Origin: Diabrotica undecimpunctata
Lineage: Eukaryota; Arthropoda; Insecta; Coleoptera; Chrysomelidae
Length of the DNA stretch: 64,000 bases
Assembly: GCF_040954645.1 (NCBI RefSeq)
Contig: NC_092810.1
Coordinates: forward strand, 69,872,660-69,936,659
Reading direction: 5' to 3'
This document shows, piece after piece, positions 15,841-29,634 of this stretch. A model generated the notes under the pieces. The model was not told where the DNA came from. It ran no database searches and saw only the letters and a program-made list of their open reading frames with translations. Made by a program: the position numbers and the translations under genes. Position 1 is the first letter of the stretch; each line of letters opens with the position of its first letter.

Positions 15841-16007
15841 CAAACGATTGTGGAATTCGAATAAGATATATTATCTTTAAGTGTATAATTAATTACAAGT
15901 ATTGTATCAGCATTTTATCTTTTTCTGATAACTAAATTAAGAATTTTCCTATAAATACAGATTTCCCCAGTTAAATCTTTATACAGTTTGTACGTACTAC
16001 AAACACT
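15841..16007 (+). promoter_or_regulatory. PRP2 promoter
   Basis: TATAAATA at 15950-15957 and the same TTATCT, TTATCT, TGATAA order as PRP1. Near-identity with the PRP1 upstream region starts at about 15628. Confidence 0.75.
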
Positions 16008-17368
16008 ATGTTAAAAATATTGATTGTGGCGCTAGTCCTTTGGGCTGGTGTCAGTTGCGATAATGGTAAGAAATCATTAATATTATTTTAAGATAATTAC
16101 AAATATTTTATTCATATATTGTCTTGTATAAGTGACAAACGTTTGAAATTATTTCTATTTTAATTAATTTTCGTATAATATTAAAGTAGTTTATTACTTA
16201 TTGTAGAACCTAATTTTTTTCAGATGTCAACAATGATCTAAGTGGCGGTATTTTATCTGGTTCTGAAGATATTAAAATATTATTTCCACACTTGACAGAC
16301 TTAAAACCAACAGGACCACCACCATCCTCTAGTAAACCACCAGGATCACCGGAGCCTCCAAGTCCAAGTGACATACCAGAGTCCCGACCTAGCAAACGTC
16401 CCAGACCAACACAGTCACCACCAAGCAAACGACCCGGGCCACCAGGACCACCACCTAGCAAACGGCCCGGACCACCCGGACCTCCACCAAGCAGACGTCC
16501 TAGACCACCAGGCCCTCCACCAAGCAAACGTCCTGGACCACCCGGACCTCCACCAAGTAGACGTCCAAGACCACCAGGCCCTCCACCAAGCAAGCGTCCA
16601 GGACCACCGGGACCTCCACCAAGCAGACGCCCAAGACCACCAGGCCCCCCACCAAGTAAACGTCCCGGACCACCAGGACCTCCACCAAGCAGACGTCCTA
16701 GACCACCAGGCCCTCCACCAAGCAAACGTCCCGGACCACCCGGACCTCCACCAAGCAGACGTCCAAGACCACCAGGCCCTCCACCAAGCAAGCGTCCAGG
16801 ACCACCCGGACCTCCACCAAGCAGACGCCCAAGACCACCAGGCCCTCCCCCAAGCAAACGTCCCGGACCACCCGGACCTCCACCAAGCAGACGTCCTAGA
16901 CCACCAGGCCCCCCACCAAGCAAACGTCCCGGACCACCCGGACCTCCACCAAGCAGACGTCCAAGACCACCAGGCCCTCCACCAAGCAAGCGTCCAGGAC
17001 CACCCGGACCTCCACCAAGTAGACGCCCAAGACCACCAGGCCCTCCACCAAGCAAACGTCCCGGACCACCCGGTCCTCCACCAAGCAGACGTCCTAGACC
17101 ACCAGGCCCTCCATCAAGCAAACGTCCCGGACCACCCGGACCTCCACCAAGCAGACGTCCAAGACCACCAGGCCCTCCACCAAGCAAGCGTCCAGGACCA
17201 CCCGGACCTCCACCAAGTAGACGCCCAAGACCACCAGGCCCTCCACCAAGCAAACGTCCCGGACCACCCGGTCCTCCACCAAGCAGACGTCCTAGACCAC
17301 CAGGTCCTCCACCAAGCAAACGTCCTGGACCACCTGGACCTCCACCAAGCAGACGTCCTAGCTCTTAG
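16008..17368 (+). CDS. PRP2, secreted Pro/Arg-rich tandem-repeat protein (two exons)
   Basis: Exon 1 is 16008-16065, with the same signal peptide as PRP1. The intron is 16066-16223 (158 bp) and exon 2 is 16224-17368. The predicted 400-residue protein is exactly one 22-residue repeat pair shorter than PRP1, with scattered substitutions such as PPSSSKPPGSPEPP in the linker and PPSSKRPG in one unit. Twenty-seven full 11-residue units lie between an initial 10-mer and the terminal RPSS. AATAAA lies at 17385-17390. It is the closest paralogue of PRP1 and a product of the segmental duplication. The same roles (antimicrobial or polyphenol-binding) are possible; neither is demonstrated. Confidence 0.85.
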
Positions 17369-18270
17369 TTCCTAAATTCAACAAAATAAAAACTTAACTT
17401 ATTAATTCTAATTTGACATTTTTTATTTCTACCTTCCGTAATAACACAAGTTTTACTTATTGAAAAAACACATTAATTTAAAAATAAATTTTAGTCTTTA
17501 TCTGAATTATTCACGATTTGTAATACGTCTAAACGAGCTCTGGGAGGTTGGCAGCTCATTGATCGAATTTAGTGAAAATAATTATACCGTCTGAAAGGTC
17601 ACGGATTGGACTCACATCGTCAGTTGGCTAAAGAATTTGGACAGTTTTGGTTAATTTTTCACATTTTAAAGAACAAAAAATAAGTTGGCATCTCATTGAC
17701 AGAAATTTATAAAACAAATGACTGCATTCGATAGGGAATAAAACGCTGACAAATGGTCACATATATATGGAACATTTTGTTTTTGCCGTGAAAATAATTA
17801 ATAATTTAGCACGCACGCGCAGTCCAATAAAAATTTTAAAATACCAGAATTCCAGTTTCTTATCGCATTAAAAAATTTAAATATACCAGAAAAACAGTGC
17901 CTTCCCGCGTTTTGCTAAATCACCATGTTACAGCTAGTATTTCTGAAATATACCACTCGAAATGTCACAAATTGATCTCCAATTGTCAGTCATTTTCATA
18001 GATTAGTCTATCCTAGGTAATTTTTTATTAACTATTAAAACATTTTAAGGACATGGTCACGTTATCTTCTCATTAAAATTTTACCAATATTACAGTACTC
18101 CAAACCATACAGTGTTGCGCTATTTTGAATAAGTGATGAATTATAAGTTTTCACCCAGAAACATTCTTTAGATTCTAATCGCAGAAAAAGGTTATAGTAA
18201 AATTTATTGTTATCTAGAAAATGTAACAATTATTAGTGATAATAAAAATTGTAATATATTTCTTGGCTTT
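17369..18270. repeat. Unit 2 downstream block (uninterrupted)
   Basis: Homologous to 4775-5162 joined directly to 8929 onwards, so it is the empty site for the P-like element. Non-coding. Confidence 0.8.
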
Positions 18271-19733
18271 GGATATTGAGATGCGATTAATACTAATATA
18301 TTCCAATGGGATTATCATAGAACATAGGTTTGGCAAATACGAGTCTTGCCCACATGTTTTTTCTCATCCTATATCATTGTTATATTATCTTTGTGTATAT
18401 TATATATAGAACACACAATTTGTGATTCTTAAATCTGATCTGATTTGTATGCAATCATTTTATTTATTCTTTTATTATAAAAAAACGTAAGGAAAATATT
18501 AGATAGGTACTTAGGCGCACAAATTCACAGTTGTAACAGTACTAACAGTAGGTTGAAATCTAGGCCAACCTAGTCTAATGCTGTGCAAGGTTGCATTGTA
18601 TATCCTTTGACTAGCTGATCTGTTTACATGAAAACTATTTTCTTCTGCAATTGTGGTATACCACTTTCACAGTCGCCAACAAAGGAAATATATCAAACAT
18701 TAACTTTAGATATTTCTAAAATTAAAATAAAATAAAAATAAAATTTAAAAATATAAAAAAATATAAAAAATAAAACAAAGCAGTATAATGAAAATTCTTT
18801 TTTTTAAACTTCCTCATATGGAAGCGAGGTTTGATAATTAAACTGAAACCTAGAAAATAAGCTATTTTTTATAATAAGAAAACTGTTTCTAAATGTCTAT
18901 GCCTTTAATCAGGATTAAAGGCAGGATATCGAAAGGAAGAAATAAAGGTAGAAAATATAATAAATATTAAAGAAAAAATAATTTACAAGAGGTCTAAGGG
19001 CGATCGGGAAGTGGAAGGGGATGAGTTGTTTGTAATAAAAAATGGTTTATTACGATTTCCGACAAAACTAGAATTTCAAACGAAAAAAGTTATATGGCAA
19101 AGCTGTAGGTAATAAAAAGATATATAACTTTTGTATTTATACTTTTTCACATAATAGCAACATTCAAATCACTAAGTTCTTGGTTTTCATTTTTATCTTT
19201 TTCAAAAAAAAATTGTTTCATAAAATTTTTGGAAGCAGTTTTACAGAGAATATTTGTCGAATCTTTCTTTTCCACCACAACCTGTTGTTCCTAAATTGGG
19301 AACTTTGTTGGAAGCTGCAAAGTTTTGTTCAGAAAATGTTGCCTAACTAAAGGCCGTAATAATGGAATTATGGAATTAGGTAACGATTATTCTCAATTAC
19401 TTGCACATCCAAAAGAATTATATAAAAATCAAATAACTTTTATACAGTTTATAGGATGCGAGTTTATCTTTGAATATAAAAAATTGTCATTGATAAAAAC
19501 ACTGGTTTCGCATATCTATCTAAAGTTGCAAATGTTTTAACTGGGATGTTTAATGCAACGTTAAATGTGGAGACTGAAAATCGAAATCATTTAAATATTT
19601 TTTTCAATAATTTCGGTTGATGTATAACGGTGCTTGCTTTTCTATATACAAACATAATATGTAAACAGATACAAGACGTATTTTTATTTTATAATGACAA
19701 GTAATATTTTATAAAAATAATATATTTTAACAG
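18271..19733. repeat. Unit 2 block homologous to 1-566 and 9383-10640
   Basis: A more diverged copy of the shared block, with a small extra segment near 18640-18700. It contains the single copy of the 190-bp sequence that is duplicated around the unit 1 LINE. No gene was recognised. Confidence 0.75.
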
Positions 19734-20184
19734 TGTTCGATCCTAATTTGTAGAAAACATTCTTCGTTATCAATATTAATTTCCCTGCACTCAATATTCT
19801 CTTCCCTCGTTGGAAGATACTATTTATTATGTCATAAATTATGTCATTATTATGTCATAAATTATCTCATTATTTCTTTCACGCGGTAAAGAGTAGTTTT
19901 GGAACGAAAATATCACATTGACGCGACTCCAGTTAGCTGAAAGACATCGAGCCAGCCACGCCAGCCGATAAAAAATACATTTTTACGAATTTTACGTTCG
20001 CTTCTATTGGGTGCTGATACAAGTTGTTTTCGCAACTAAATAAAGAAATTTCAAATCGTCATTTTTAATGTGAATTTCCTACAGCCGATCCAATCGTCAA
20101 AAAAGATAGGACATCACAGAAAGTGCTCAACCACCCGTTGGCTTTTTACAGTCCTCCAACAAAAAAGGGTGACAGGAGCAACCA
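19734..20184. mobile_element. Solo LTR, ~451 bp
   Basis: Absent from the matching position of unit 1 (around 14795). It begins TGTTCGATCC, ends GCAACCA, and is flanked by AACAG on both sides (19729-19733 and 20185-20189). TG...CA ends with a 5-bp duplication fit a Bel/Pao or Copia solo LTR left by recombination. A polyadenylation-like AATAAA lies inside. Confidence 0.82.
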
Positions 20185-20261
20185 AACAGCTTATAAAGTG
20201 CATCTTTTTATAAAGTTCAAATAAATGCAGAAACATGCATATTTTACAAAAATAATATGAA

Positions 20262-21083
20262 TATACAGGGTGGAAACTACTTATGGAATAACGTTATTAC
20301 TGTCCTTGTTTGAAAAATTATAAAAAAAAGCCGAGGTTTGTCGATTTTTATATATAAATATGCACTTTTTAAACATAATTTTAAATGTACAGGGTGATTC
20401 ACGGAACTCTAGCATAGTTCATGAGGTTTATTTTTAATGAAACACCCTGCATATTTTTATATTTTAAAAAGCTCCTTATCAAGTATGAATATTACAGGGT
20501 GAAATTTTGAAATTATACAGTGAGAAAATCATTTATAAAATACAATTGTTTGTGTCTTTATTTCAGAAAATAATAAAAAGCGCCGGTACACATCAACACT
20601 TAAATTTAAATGTGCGCTATTTTAACATACATTTAAATATATAGGGTGATTCACGCAAATCTAGCATAGTCCATTAACTTTAATTTTATTGTAACACCCT
20701 GTATATTTTTATGCTTACAATTGAATTTAGAAGTTGAAGTATCTTAGCGTTTTTTATATTTCTTTAAAATAAGGACACAAAATATTTTATTCCATACCTT
20801 GTTTGCACACTTTATAATTTCAGTATTTCACCATATATTTTTTATAATATACCATACATGATACAGTTCGTTGAGATTATTGTGTTAAGCAGTGTTAAGA
20901 AAAATATACAGGATGTTCTATTAAAAATAAAGCTTATGGACTATTCTAGGTTTGCGTGAATCACGTTGTACATTTAAATTTAGGGATAAAGCGTATATTT
21001 ATATATAAAAAATCTGCAAGTATCAGCGTTTTTTATTATTTTTAAAACAAGTACAGAAATAATGTTATTCCATAAGTGGTTTC

Positions 21084-21092
<9 letters not shown>
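20262..21092. mobile_element. Foldback element with ACAGGGTG motifs, fuller copy
   Basis: The left end TATACAGGGTGGAAACTACT is mirrored by CCATAAGTGGTTTCCACCCTATA at the right end. Arms of roughly 200 bases can be aligned, each carrying TGTACAGGGTGATTCACG or TGTACAACGTGATTCACG words. It is non-coding and non-autonomous. Confidence 0.7.
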
Positions 21093-21986
<894 letters not shown>

Positions 21987-23093
21987 TTGTCAGATCGGAT
22001 TACGGAAAAATTAAAATCGTTAATTTTGGATGGTACACCGCCAGAACCAATATTTTCTAGCGTTTCTTCATGGTCGTCGTCGGCAGAAATTCAATCTGCA
22101 AACAACATTGCATTAACAGATTCTATAACAAATTATTTTGCAACAAATTTCTCAGCAGCTTCGCTTCCAACTATTTCTTTGTCTATTTTGAATGGCAGTA
22201 TTGACACATGGTTAGGTTTTTATGATTTTTTTAATTTATCAGTTCATGAAGATAATAACATTCCTCCCGTGGAAAAACTATTTTATTTGAAAAGTTGTTT
22301 AACAGAAGAAAATGAGGACATAATATCTTCTATCGAATCGTCTGCTCAAAATTATGATGTCGCGTGGAATTTGTCACAAGAGCGCTAAGACGATCGAAAA
22401 TTCATTCATGATAGTTATATCAAATCGCTAATAGATACACCGTGTATATTAAAAGAATTTTTAACTCGCTCATTCTTGGATCATATTCAAAAATATTTAA
22501 GAGCGTTAAAAAATCGAGAAACAAGAATCCCACGAGTCGATGGGACTCGTGGGATTCTTTTCTCGGCATTTTATTTAAAGACAAATTCACTAATAGTATC
22601 CGCCAACGATGGAACGCGTAATCCAACAATGAAACAAATGATGTCGTTTTTAAATAGAAAAGTTCAACTCGAAAACACGCGATCTCAGCAAGCTACTATC
22701 AAAAATCATCCACCAAATAAATCAAAATCATCGAATATGGCTTAGTATTCGCGAAATTAACAAACTTATACTGCAACTACTTTACAAAATAGTAGTATTT
22801 TTTGTGAAGGTGAGCATTATATAAATTAAACGTTATGAAGGTACTAAAAAAGGTGGATGGTGTATTAATTGCTTACGTAAAAACCATCGCGTCTTGCAAT
22901 GTACCGCTTCCAACTGTCGCACTTTTCATCAAAAACACAACAGTTTGTTGCATTTCGATAAACCAAAAAAAGCTTCGAATAGCAGTAGAAATACAAACAC
23001 GGATACAATTAGTGCTATCCTAAATTTGCGTGCTCATGTATCCACTGAAGTCCTATTATCTACCGCGGTAGTAGATCTCGCTACATATGCTAT

Positions 23094-23101
<8 letters not shown>

Positions 23102-23170
<69 letters not shown>
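23102..23170. repeat. (TA)n inside the Bel/Pao protease region
   Basis: A pure TA tract splitting STAVVDLATYAIY from DAGSQVHF. It may be the remains of a TA-tailed retroelement insertion or a local expansion. Confidence 0.9.
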
Positions 23171-23176
<6 letters not shown>

Positions 23177-23336
23177 CCTTATATATAGACGCTGGTTCTC
23201 AAGTACATTTTATTACCGAAGTAGTAGCTCAATTTTTAAATTTTGATCAAAAATCCGTTAATATCACAGTTTCCGGGGTAGATGATTTATCGACTAAAGT
23301 AAACTTACTTTACTTTATCGTGTCCGGACATGTCAT

Positions 23337-23665
23337 TCATAAAATTTCGGCCCAGTATCGGGCTACGTCGGTTCCATCTTTGTTGGCGAGCCACAAATCT
23401 TCGAGGGTACATCGATGAGGACAGTTTCTGCATGTAAGAAGATGTTCCATATTCTGTGTTTCTCCACAGTCACAGTTCACATCATCTTGGTCGATTTTTC
23501 CCCATTTTGCCATGTTTGATTTTACTGGAGCGACCCCCGTTCTTATCCGATTCATAGTTTTCCACGTTTTAAAGTCTAGGGACTGGCCGGTCCATTGAAC
23601 CTGGGGAAGAGGAAAATACTTAGGCGGTTCATCCTGCACTGTTCCAAGGAAGCTTTTCCTAAAGT
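23337..23665 (-). pseudogene. LINE 3' tail fragment with Cys-His motif
   Basis: Reads WKTMNRIRTGVAPVKSNMAK, then VNCDCGETQNMEHLLTCRNC and EDLWLANKDGTDVARYWAEIL. The CxCGxxQxxxHLLxCxxC pattern is characteristic of the extreme C-terminus of RNase H-bearing LINEs (Jockey/I-like). It is inserted antisense in the Bel/Pao remnant and cut off at its 5' side. Confidence 0.75.
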
Positions 23666-24689
23666 AAACTAAAGTAAGACTAAAGTAAAAAAAATATTGC
23701 GTATGCTACAATCAACTCGCGTTTTAAAATTTCAAAAAACTGTTGAATTTTTGACTTTGCCACAAATCAGCAGAACAATGCCGTCGATTCAAATAAATCC
23801 TACTCAACTCGAAATACCAAAAAATATCGTGTTAGCTGATCCTGCATTTTGCAAACCCGAGGAAGTGGAAGCTCTTTTGGGAGTTAAATTATTTTACAAA
23901 GTTCTCAGTATCGTTGAAAAACTAGTCTAATGTTGTTCTCCAAAAAACTCAACTAGGTTGTATTGTTGCAGGTGAAATAAATAATTTATTTCGATTGTAA
24001 AATATTTCGTGCCATCTTTCATTAAATAGTCCAATGTCGAACCTTAATTTAAATCGCTTCTGGGAAATGAAAGAAATTCCAAGCAGCAAAAGTTTGTCGC
24101 CGGAAGAAAAAGCAAGCGAAGAGTATTACGAGTGTCACACTACTCGGGATGTTACTGGTAGATACATCGTAAGGTTGCCATTTAATGACAAAAAATCGAA
24201 ATTAGGTCACTCATACAATAGCGCGTTAAAACGTTTTTATTCGCTAGAAAATCGTTTTCCTAAAGATCCTGCTCTGCAGCTGGACTATTCCACCTTTTTG
24301 ACTGAGTATAAGAAATTAACTAGCATGTCATAGACAGATAATAAAAATGACCAACAAATTGGATTTTATGTGTCAAACAACATTCTTAATACCTTCACGT
24401 ACGGTACCGCACCGGCATCATATTTATCAACGCGAACCTTTAAACTATTAGCTCAAGATGATGATTTTTCAATCTTGGATCGATCTTGAGCATGTCCAAG
24501 AGCATGCGTAAAAACAGACTTTTAGGTCGATACTCTTCTCACTAGTGAAAAGACTCACGCAGAAGCTTCCGCTATGCGAGATAATCTTATCGCATTGTTA
24601 TTAAAGATGGTTTTTTCTTTTCGGAAATGGTTATCAAATTATAGCTCTTTAATAGTCGATCAAAAATAAACACGCACATGTCTCTACGT

Positions 24690-25065
24690 TACAATTACAA
24701 ACATTTAAAATGAACATTTCACTACCAAAAATGTTTACAATAATTATTCAAAATGACTGCCATTCACTTTCATAAATAGTAGAATATATTTTAAAATTCT
24801 TCTCTGCACTTAATTGTCGACATTCATCGTATATACTTTGTTGTAAATCATCCAGAGATTCTGGTTGAGTAGCATAAATTTCTGTTTTTAAATACCCCCA
24901 TAAGAAGCAGTCTAGGGGTTTTAGATCCTATGAACTAGGTGGCCTATCCATCATCTGTCCTCTTCTACCTATCCAATGAGCGGAAAAAGTTTTGTTTAAA
25001 AACTGTCGCACAAGAAGAGCAAAGTGTTAAGAAGATTCATCATGTTAAAACACAACCAAATCTTC
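24690..25065 (-). pseudogene. Mariner/Tc1-superfamily transposase remnant
   Basis: The minus strand reads VVF, stop, HDESS then FALLVRQFLNKTFSAHWIGR, DRPPSS, stop, DLKPLDCFLWGYLKTEIY and QPESLDDLQQSIYDE. The degenerate QDGAPPH-like box, and S-DL-PLDxFLWG containing the third acidic catalytic position, define an IS630/mariner transposase C-terminus. Stops at two conserved positions show decay. Confidence 0.75.
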
Positions 25066-25099
25066 AAAAAAGTTATCATTTTCTACTATTTTTCTAATA

Positions 25100-25773
25100 C
25101 GATTAACCACTTGCCTAAGAAACTCAACAGACTAATGTCAAACAAAGATGACAAACATATGATAAACATCCAAGGGACAGAGATAGAACACGTAGATGAA
25201 TATACATATCTGGGTCAAAATGTCAAGGTTAGCAAAGAAAAACAGACTACTGAAATAAGCAGACGTATAAAAATGAGATGGGCAACATTCAGAAGACTCT
25301 CATACGTACTTAAAAATAAAAATATACCTCAAAGACTACGAACCAAAGTGTTTCATTCCTGTATCCTATCTGTACTTACATATGGAGCTCAAACCTGGAC
25401 ATTCACTAAAATAAACATGGATAAGATAAAAAAAACTCAGACAGTTATGGAACGGCAGATGCTGGGTATCTCACTCAAAGACCATAAAACCAATAAAGAC
25501 ATTCGTACTAGAACAAAAGTAAAATATGCTGTCGAATAGGCAGCTAAAATGAAATGGAAATGGGATGGACATAACGAACGTCTTAAGGATGGCCGATGGA
25601 ATAAAGAAATCGAGACTTGGCGGCCATATGAAGCCAACAGACCACGAAGAAGACCGCAAATGCATTGGAGTGACTATATTAAAAGAATTGCAGGACCAAT
25701 GTGGAAACGTCTTACAAACAACAGAGATGAATGGCGAGAATTAGGAGAGGTCTATATTCGGCAATCCGAATAG
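25100..25773 (+). pseudogene. RTE-like LINE, C-terminal fragment of EN-RT protein
   Basis: It begins after the catalytic YADD region. HVDEYTYLGQ (post-palm YLG motif), ILSVLTYGAQTWTFTK (YGCETW-like), KWKWDGHNERL and RPRRRPQMHWSDYI are the standard RTE-like tail. One in-frame TAG (25537-25539) follows KYAVE; the frame then continues to 25773. An A-rich 3' end follows. 5'-truncated, as is common for LINE copies. Confidence 0.8.
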
Positions 25774-25799
25774 AGAGAAGGGCTTAAAATAAAAAAAAA

Positions 25800-26634
25800 A
25801 CGGCTACTTGGATTGCTTCGCTATTTACAGGTCCCTGTCAATGATGTTTTTTATTGCAAACTGGCCCTGTTGCTTTAAATTTCTACATCAGTTTAATCGC
25901 ATACTTATGAGTTGCATGTCTACTGTGGTGTGTTTAATTAAAAATTGTAGCAGCAGCTCTTGCACAATTATTATTTTGTAGTATAAGCCTACAATTTCGA
26001 TTCATTCTTGCAAAGTGTAAACAAACAAAAATTGTCTGTCTCATCATAAACTAATCACTTCAAGCCGAATGCATTTTACATTTTTGAAATCAGTATAAAA
26101 AATACAATCCAAATATAAAATAAAAAAAGGGTGAAGTAATTTAAAAAAATAAAGGGAAGATATAAGGGGGGAGGGGGTGCATTTCGCAGTAAATGACATA
26201 ATGTCTAACCCTTCAAATACTAATTGACATGTTTTGCGCTTTTCCTAAAAATTAGAAGTTCAAAAGTTATTTAAGGTTGATAGTTCTATCTGAAAAGCAC
26301 TGTATATATTTATACGCGTGTGTATCTTACTTTTTAGCCTACGCATTTGCCTCTTGACTGATTTTAAAAATAAAGAGTTGTTTTATTATACAAATTTTAG
26401 AAAATATTAAATTTAGATAGTATTGTCTGAAGTGTTAAAAATGAGGCTGAAATAAAAATGTTTGACCAGAGGACAAACTCTGGTCAAACTCAGGGGGAGA
26501 GAAAGACTCAAAAATTCAAGCGTTGAAAAAATAAAAAAAAATCTTTAAACTAATGAAATTCTGTAACTCCGGTTCTAGTTGATAGATTTTAATCTTTTTG
26601 TTTTTAATTTGTCAAAAATAAAACAACGAGAAAA
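25800..26634. other. No feature recognised
   Basis: AT-rich sequence with a purine-rich GGGGGGAGGGGG stretch near 26165. PRP unit homology resumes near 26635 (ATAAATCACACCGATATAC). Confidence 0.5.
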
Positions 26635-26734
26635 GCAGTAATAAATCACACCGATATACAAAAACTGATACATTTAGGCAAATTTATAGGACACAAATTG
26701 GAATTGCAATATATGTTTCACACTATTTTTTTTT

Positions 26735-26902
26735 CAAAACATTGTGGAATTCGAAAAAGATATTATCTTTAAGTGTACAATTAATTACAAGTATTATTGT
26801 ATTAGCATTTTATCTTTTTCTGATAATTAAATTAAGAATTTTCCTATAAATACAGATTTCCTTACGTAAATCTTTATACAGTTTGTACGTGCTACAAACA
26901 CT
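26735..26902 (+). promoter_or_regulatory. PRP3 promoter
   Basis: TATAAATA at 26845-26852. The GATA-type motifs TTATCT, TTATCT, TGATAA and the GTGGAATTCGA word are all retained. Confidence 0.75.
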
Positions 26903-29144
26903 ATGTTAAAAATATTAATTGTGACGCTAGTCCTTTGGGCTGGTGTCAGTTGCGATAATGGTAAGAAATCAATAATATTATTTTAAGATAATTACAAATA
27001 TTTTATTCATATATTGTCACGTATTCGCTCCGTGCGTGATTGACGCGACACCTACCACCTTCATCTGACAGTTTTGGACCTACCAATTTTCAGGTTAAAC
27101 ATATGACATATGTTTGACATTGGTAAATACAGGCGAAAATGACAATTATTAATAATTAACTTTTTAATTATATTTTTTCAGTTTATGTACAAAATAAATG
27201 TAGTATTAAAAACTGGGTTTCTCAAAATTCATCATAATATATCTTTTTAACCGCAAACGGAAAAGAAAGGGAAAAATCTAGTACTGACAAATCAAGTTTT
27301 TCACGTGAAAGAGCATATAATTAAAAACAGTAATAGTAAAAGTTATGATATAAAAGCTAAAGTCATCAGGCACTCTGCAGTTAGCTTGAAGCCTTATACA
27401 ACATCATTTAAGGTAAATTATTTAAATATTTCCTATTTTAATTGCATAAAAATGATGTTATGTGATATTTACTTTTTCATATTAATAGCACGGATCCATC
27501 CTTTTCTTTTCTCTAATTTATATGTAATCTTTGGGAACCTATAAAAACTACACTTACTATTTTTGCTATTATTAGCACAATTAAATACACAACATGTATT
27601 TGCACACATTTTTGATAAAATTTATGCGTAAAAGACTCCAATTTTGTCATATTTCGCCGCTACGCACGCTGGCATCGTTTCAAGGTACCCCTACCATGGT
27701 CACGCACGGAGCGAATAAGTAACAAAAGTTTGAAATTATTTCTATTTTAATTAATTTTTGTATAATATTAAGGTAAAGTAGCATTCCTATTACTGATTGT
27801 AGATCCTAATTTTTTTCAGATGTCAACAATGATCTAAGTGACAGTATTTTATCTGGTTCTGAAGATATTAAAATATTACTTCCACACTTAACACACTTAA
27901 GGCCAACAGAACCACCAACACCCTCTAGTAAACCGCCAGGACCACCGGAGCCTCCAAGTCCAAGTGATCTACCAGAGTCCCTACCTAGCAAACGTCCAGG
28001 ACCCCCACCCAGCAAACGTCCAGGACCACCTGGACCTCCACCAAGCAAACGTCCCGGGCCTCCCGGACCTCCACCAAGCAGACGTCCAAGACCACCAGGC
28101 CCTCCACCAAGCAAGCGTCCAGGACCACCAGGACCTCCACCAAGCAGACGCCCAAGACCACCAGGTCCTCCACCAAGTAAACGTCCCGGACCACCTGGAC
28201 CACCACCCAGCAGACGTCCTAGACCACCGGGCCCCCCACCAAGTAAACGTCCTGGGCCACCCGGACCTCCACCAAGCAGACGTCCAAGACCACCAGGTCC
28301 TCCACCAAGTAAACGCCCAGGACCACCTGGACCTCCACCCAGCAAACGTCCAAGACCACCAGGTCCTCCACCAAGCAAACGTCCTGGGCCACCTGGACCT
28401 CCACCAAGCAGACGTCCTAGACCACCAGGCCCTCCACCAAGCAAACGTCCCGGACCACCTGGACCTTCCCCGAGCAGACGTCCTAGACCACCAGGCCCTC
28501 CACCAAGCAAACGTCCCGGACCACCGGGACCTCCACCAAGCAGACGTCCCAGACCACCAGGCCCTCCACCAAGCAAACGTCCTGGGCCACCCGGTCCTCC
28601 ACCAAGCAAACGTCCTAGACCACCGGGACCTCCGCCAAGCAGACGTCCTGGGCCACCCGGACCTCCACCAAGCAGACGTCCAAGACCACCAGGCCCTCCA
28701 CCAAGCAAGCGTCCAGGACCACCAGGACCTCCACCAAGCAGACGCCCAAGACCACCAGGCCCTCCACCAAGTAAACGTCCCGGACCACCCGGACCTCCAC
28801 CAAGTAGACGACCAAGACCACCAGGCCCTCCACCAAGCAAACGTCCTGGGCCACCCGGACCTCCACCAAGCAGACGTCCAAGACCTCCAGGCCCTCCACC
28901 AAGCAAGCGTCCAGGACCACCAGGACCTCCACCAAGCAGACGCCCAAGACCACCAAGCCCTCCACCAAGTAAACGTCCCGGACCACCCGGACCTCCACCA
29001 AGTAGACGCCCAAGACCACCAAGCCCTCCTTCAAGCAAACGTCCCAGACCTCCACCAAGCAGACGTCCTAGACCATCAGGTCCTCCACCAAGCAAACGAC
29101 CTGGACCACCTGGACCTCCACCAAGCAGACGTCCTAGTTCTTAG
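26903..29144 (+). CDS. PRP3, secreted Pro/Arg-rich tandem-repeat protein (two exons)
   Basis: Exon 1 is 26903-26960 (MLKILIVTLVLWAGVSC-DN). Exon 2 is 27820-29144, starting DVNNDLSDSILSGSEDIKIL. The 859-bp intron, five times longer than in its paralogues, contains a 692-bp MITE. The coding frame carries no ATG in exon 2, so the protein is easy to miss without exon 1. Predicted length is 460 residues, the longest member. Repeats are more irregular than in PRP1/2: some units read SKRPRPPG, PPSPPPSK or GPSPSRRP, and a few are shortened to six residues. It ends RPSS; AATAAA is at 29161-29166. Splice sites (GTAAG, TTTTTTCAG) are intact, but whether the larger intron is spliced efficiently is unknown. 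Confidence 0.82.
27024..27715. mobile_element. TA-flanked MITE in the PRP3 intron
   Basis: Perfect 16-bp terminal inverted repeats TTCGCTCCGTGCGTGA (27024-27039 and, inverted, 27700-27715) lie between TA dinucleotides. The PRP1 and PRP2 introns lack it (ATTGTCTTGTATAAGT). No transposase; a Tc1/mariner-type non-autonomous element by its ends and target. Confidence 0.85.
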
Positions 29145-29149
29145 TGCCT

Positions 29150-29634
29150 AAACTCAACAAAATAAAAACTTAACTTATTAACATTAAATCGAAATTTTTT
29201 ATTTTTACCTGCCGTAATAACAAAAGTGTTAACTATTAAAAAACACATTCATTTTAAAATGCATTTTAGTCTTGATCTGAATTATTCGCGGTCTGTACTA
29301 AGCATCTAAACGAGCCCTGGCAGGTTGGCAGCTCATTTCTCGAATTTCGTAATAATAATTATATGGTCTGAAAGGTCACGATTTGGTCACAAAAAAGATG
29401 TTGGCATCTCATTAAGAGAAATCTACAAAACAAATAACTGTATTCGATAGAGATTAAAACGCTGGCAAATGGTCACATATATTTAACATTTGGTCAGTTT
29501 GTATTTGTCGTGAAAATGAATAATTAAGTTGCAATTTCCTTAGCATGCACGCGCAGTCCATTAAAAATTTTAAAAATACCAAAATTCCAGTTCCTTGTCA
29601 CATTAAAATTTTTAAATATACCGGGAAAACCGTG
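29150..29634. repeat. PRP3 3' flank, diverged unit block
   Basis: Similar to 4790-5162 plus 8921-9070, including the AAAATGCATTTTAGTCTTGAT and CACGCGCAGTCC words. Non-coding. Confidence 0.7.

Larger units (their letters stand above)
21987..24640 (+). pseudogene. Bel/Pao LTR retrotransposon gag-pol remnant
   Basis: Ordered fragments match Bel/Pao polyproteins. A gag segment has LPTISLSILNGSIDTWLGFY and KLFYLKSCL. A CCHC-type zinc knuckle runs CINCLRKNHRVLQCTASNCR then FHQKHNSLLHFDKP. The protease region has STEVLLSTAVVDL and DAGSQVHFITE, with DAG at the catalytic aspartate. NIVLADPAFCKPEEVEALLG follows. The reverse-transcriptase lead is NRFWEMKEI...SPEEKASEEYY...TGRYIVRLPF, and the end is TFKLLAQDD and FRKWLSN. 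It is interrupted by a (TA)n tract at 23102-23170 and a minus-strand LINE tail at about 23337-23660, and has many stops. No LTRs were matched. Confidence 0.82.
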
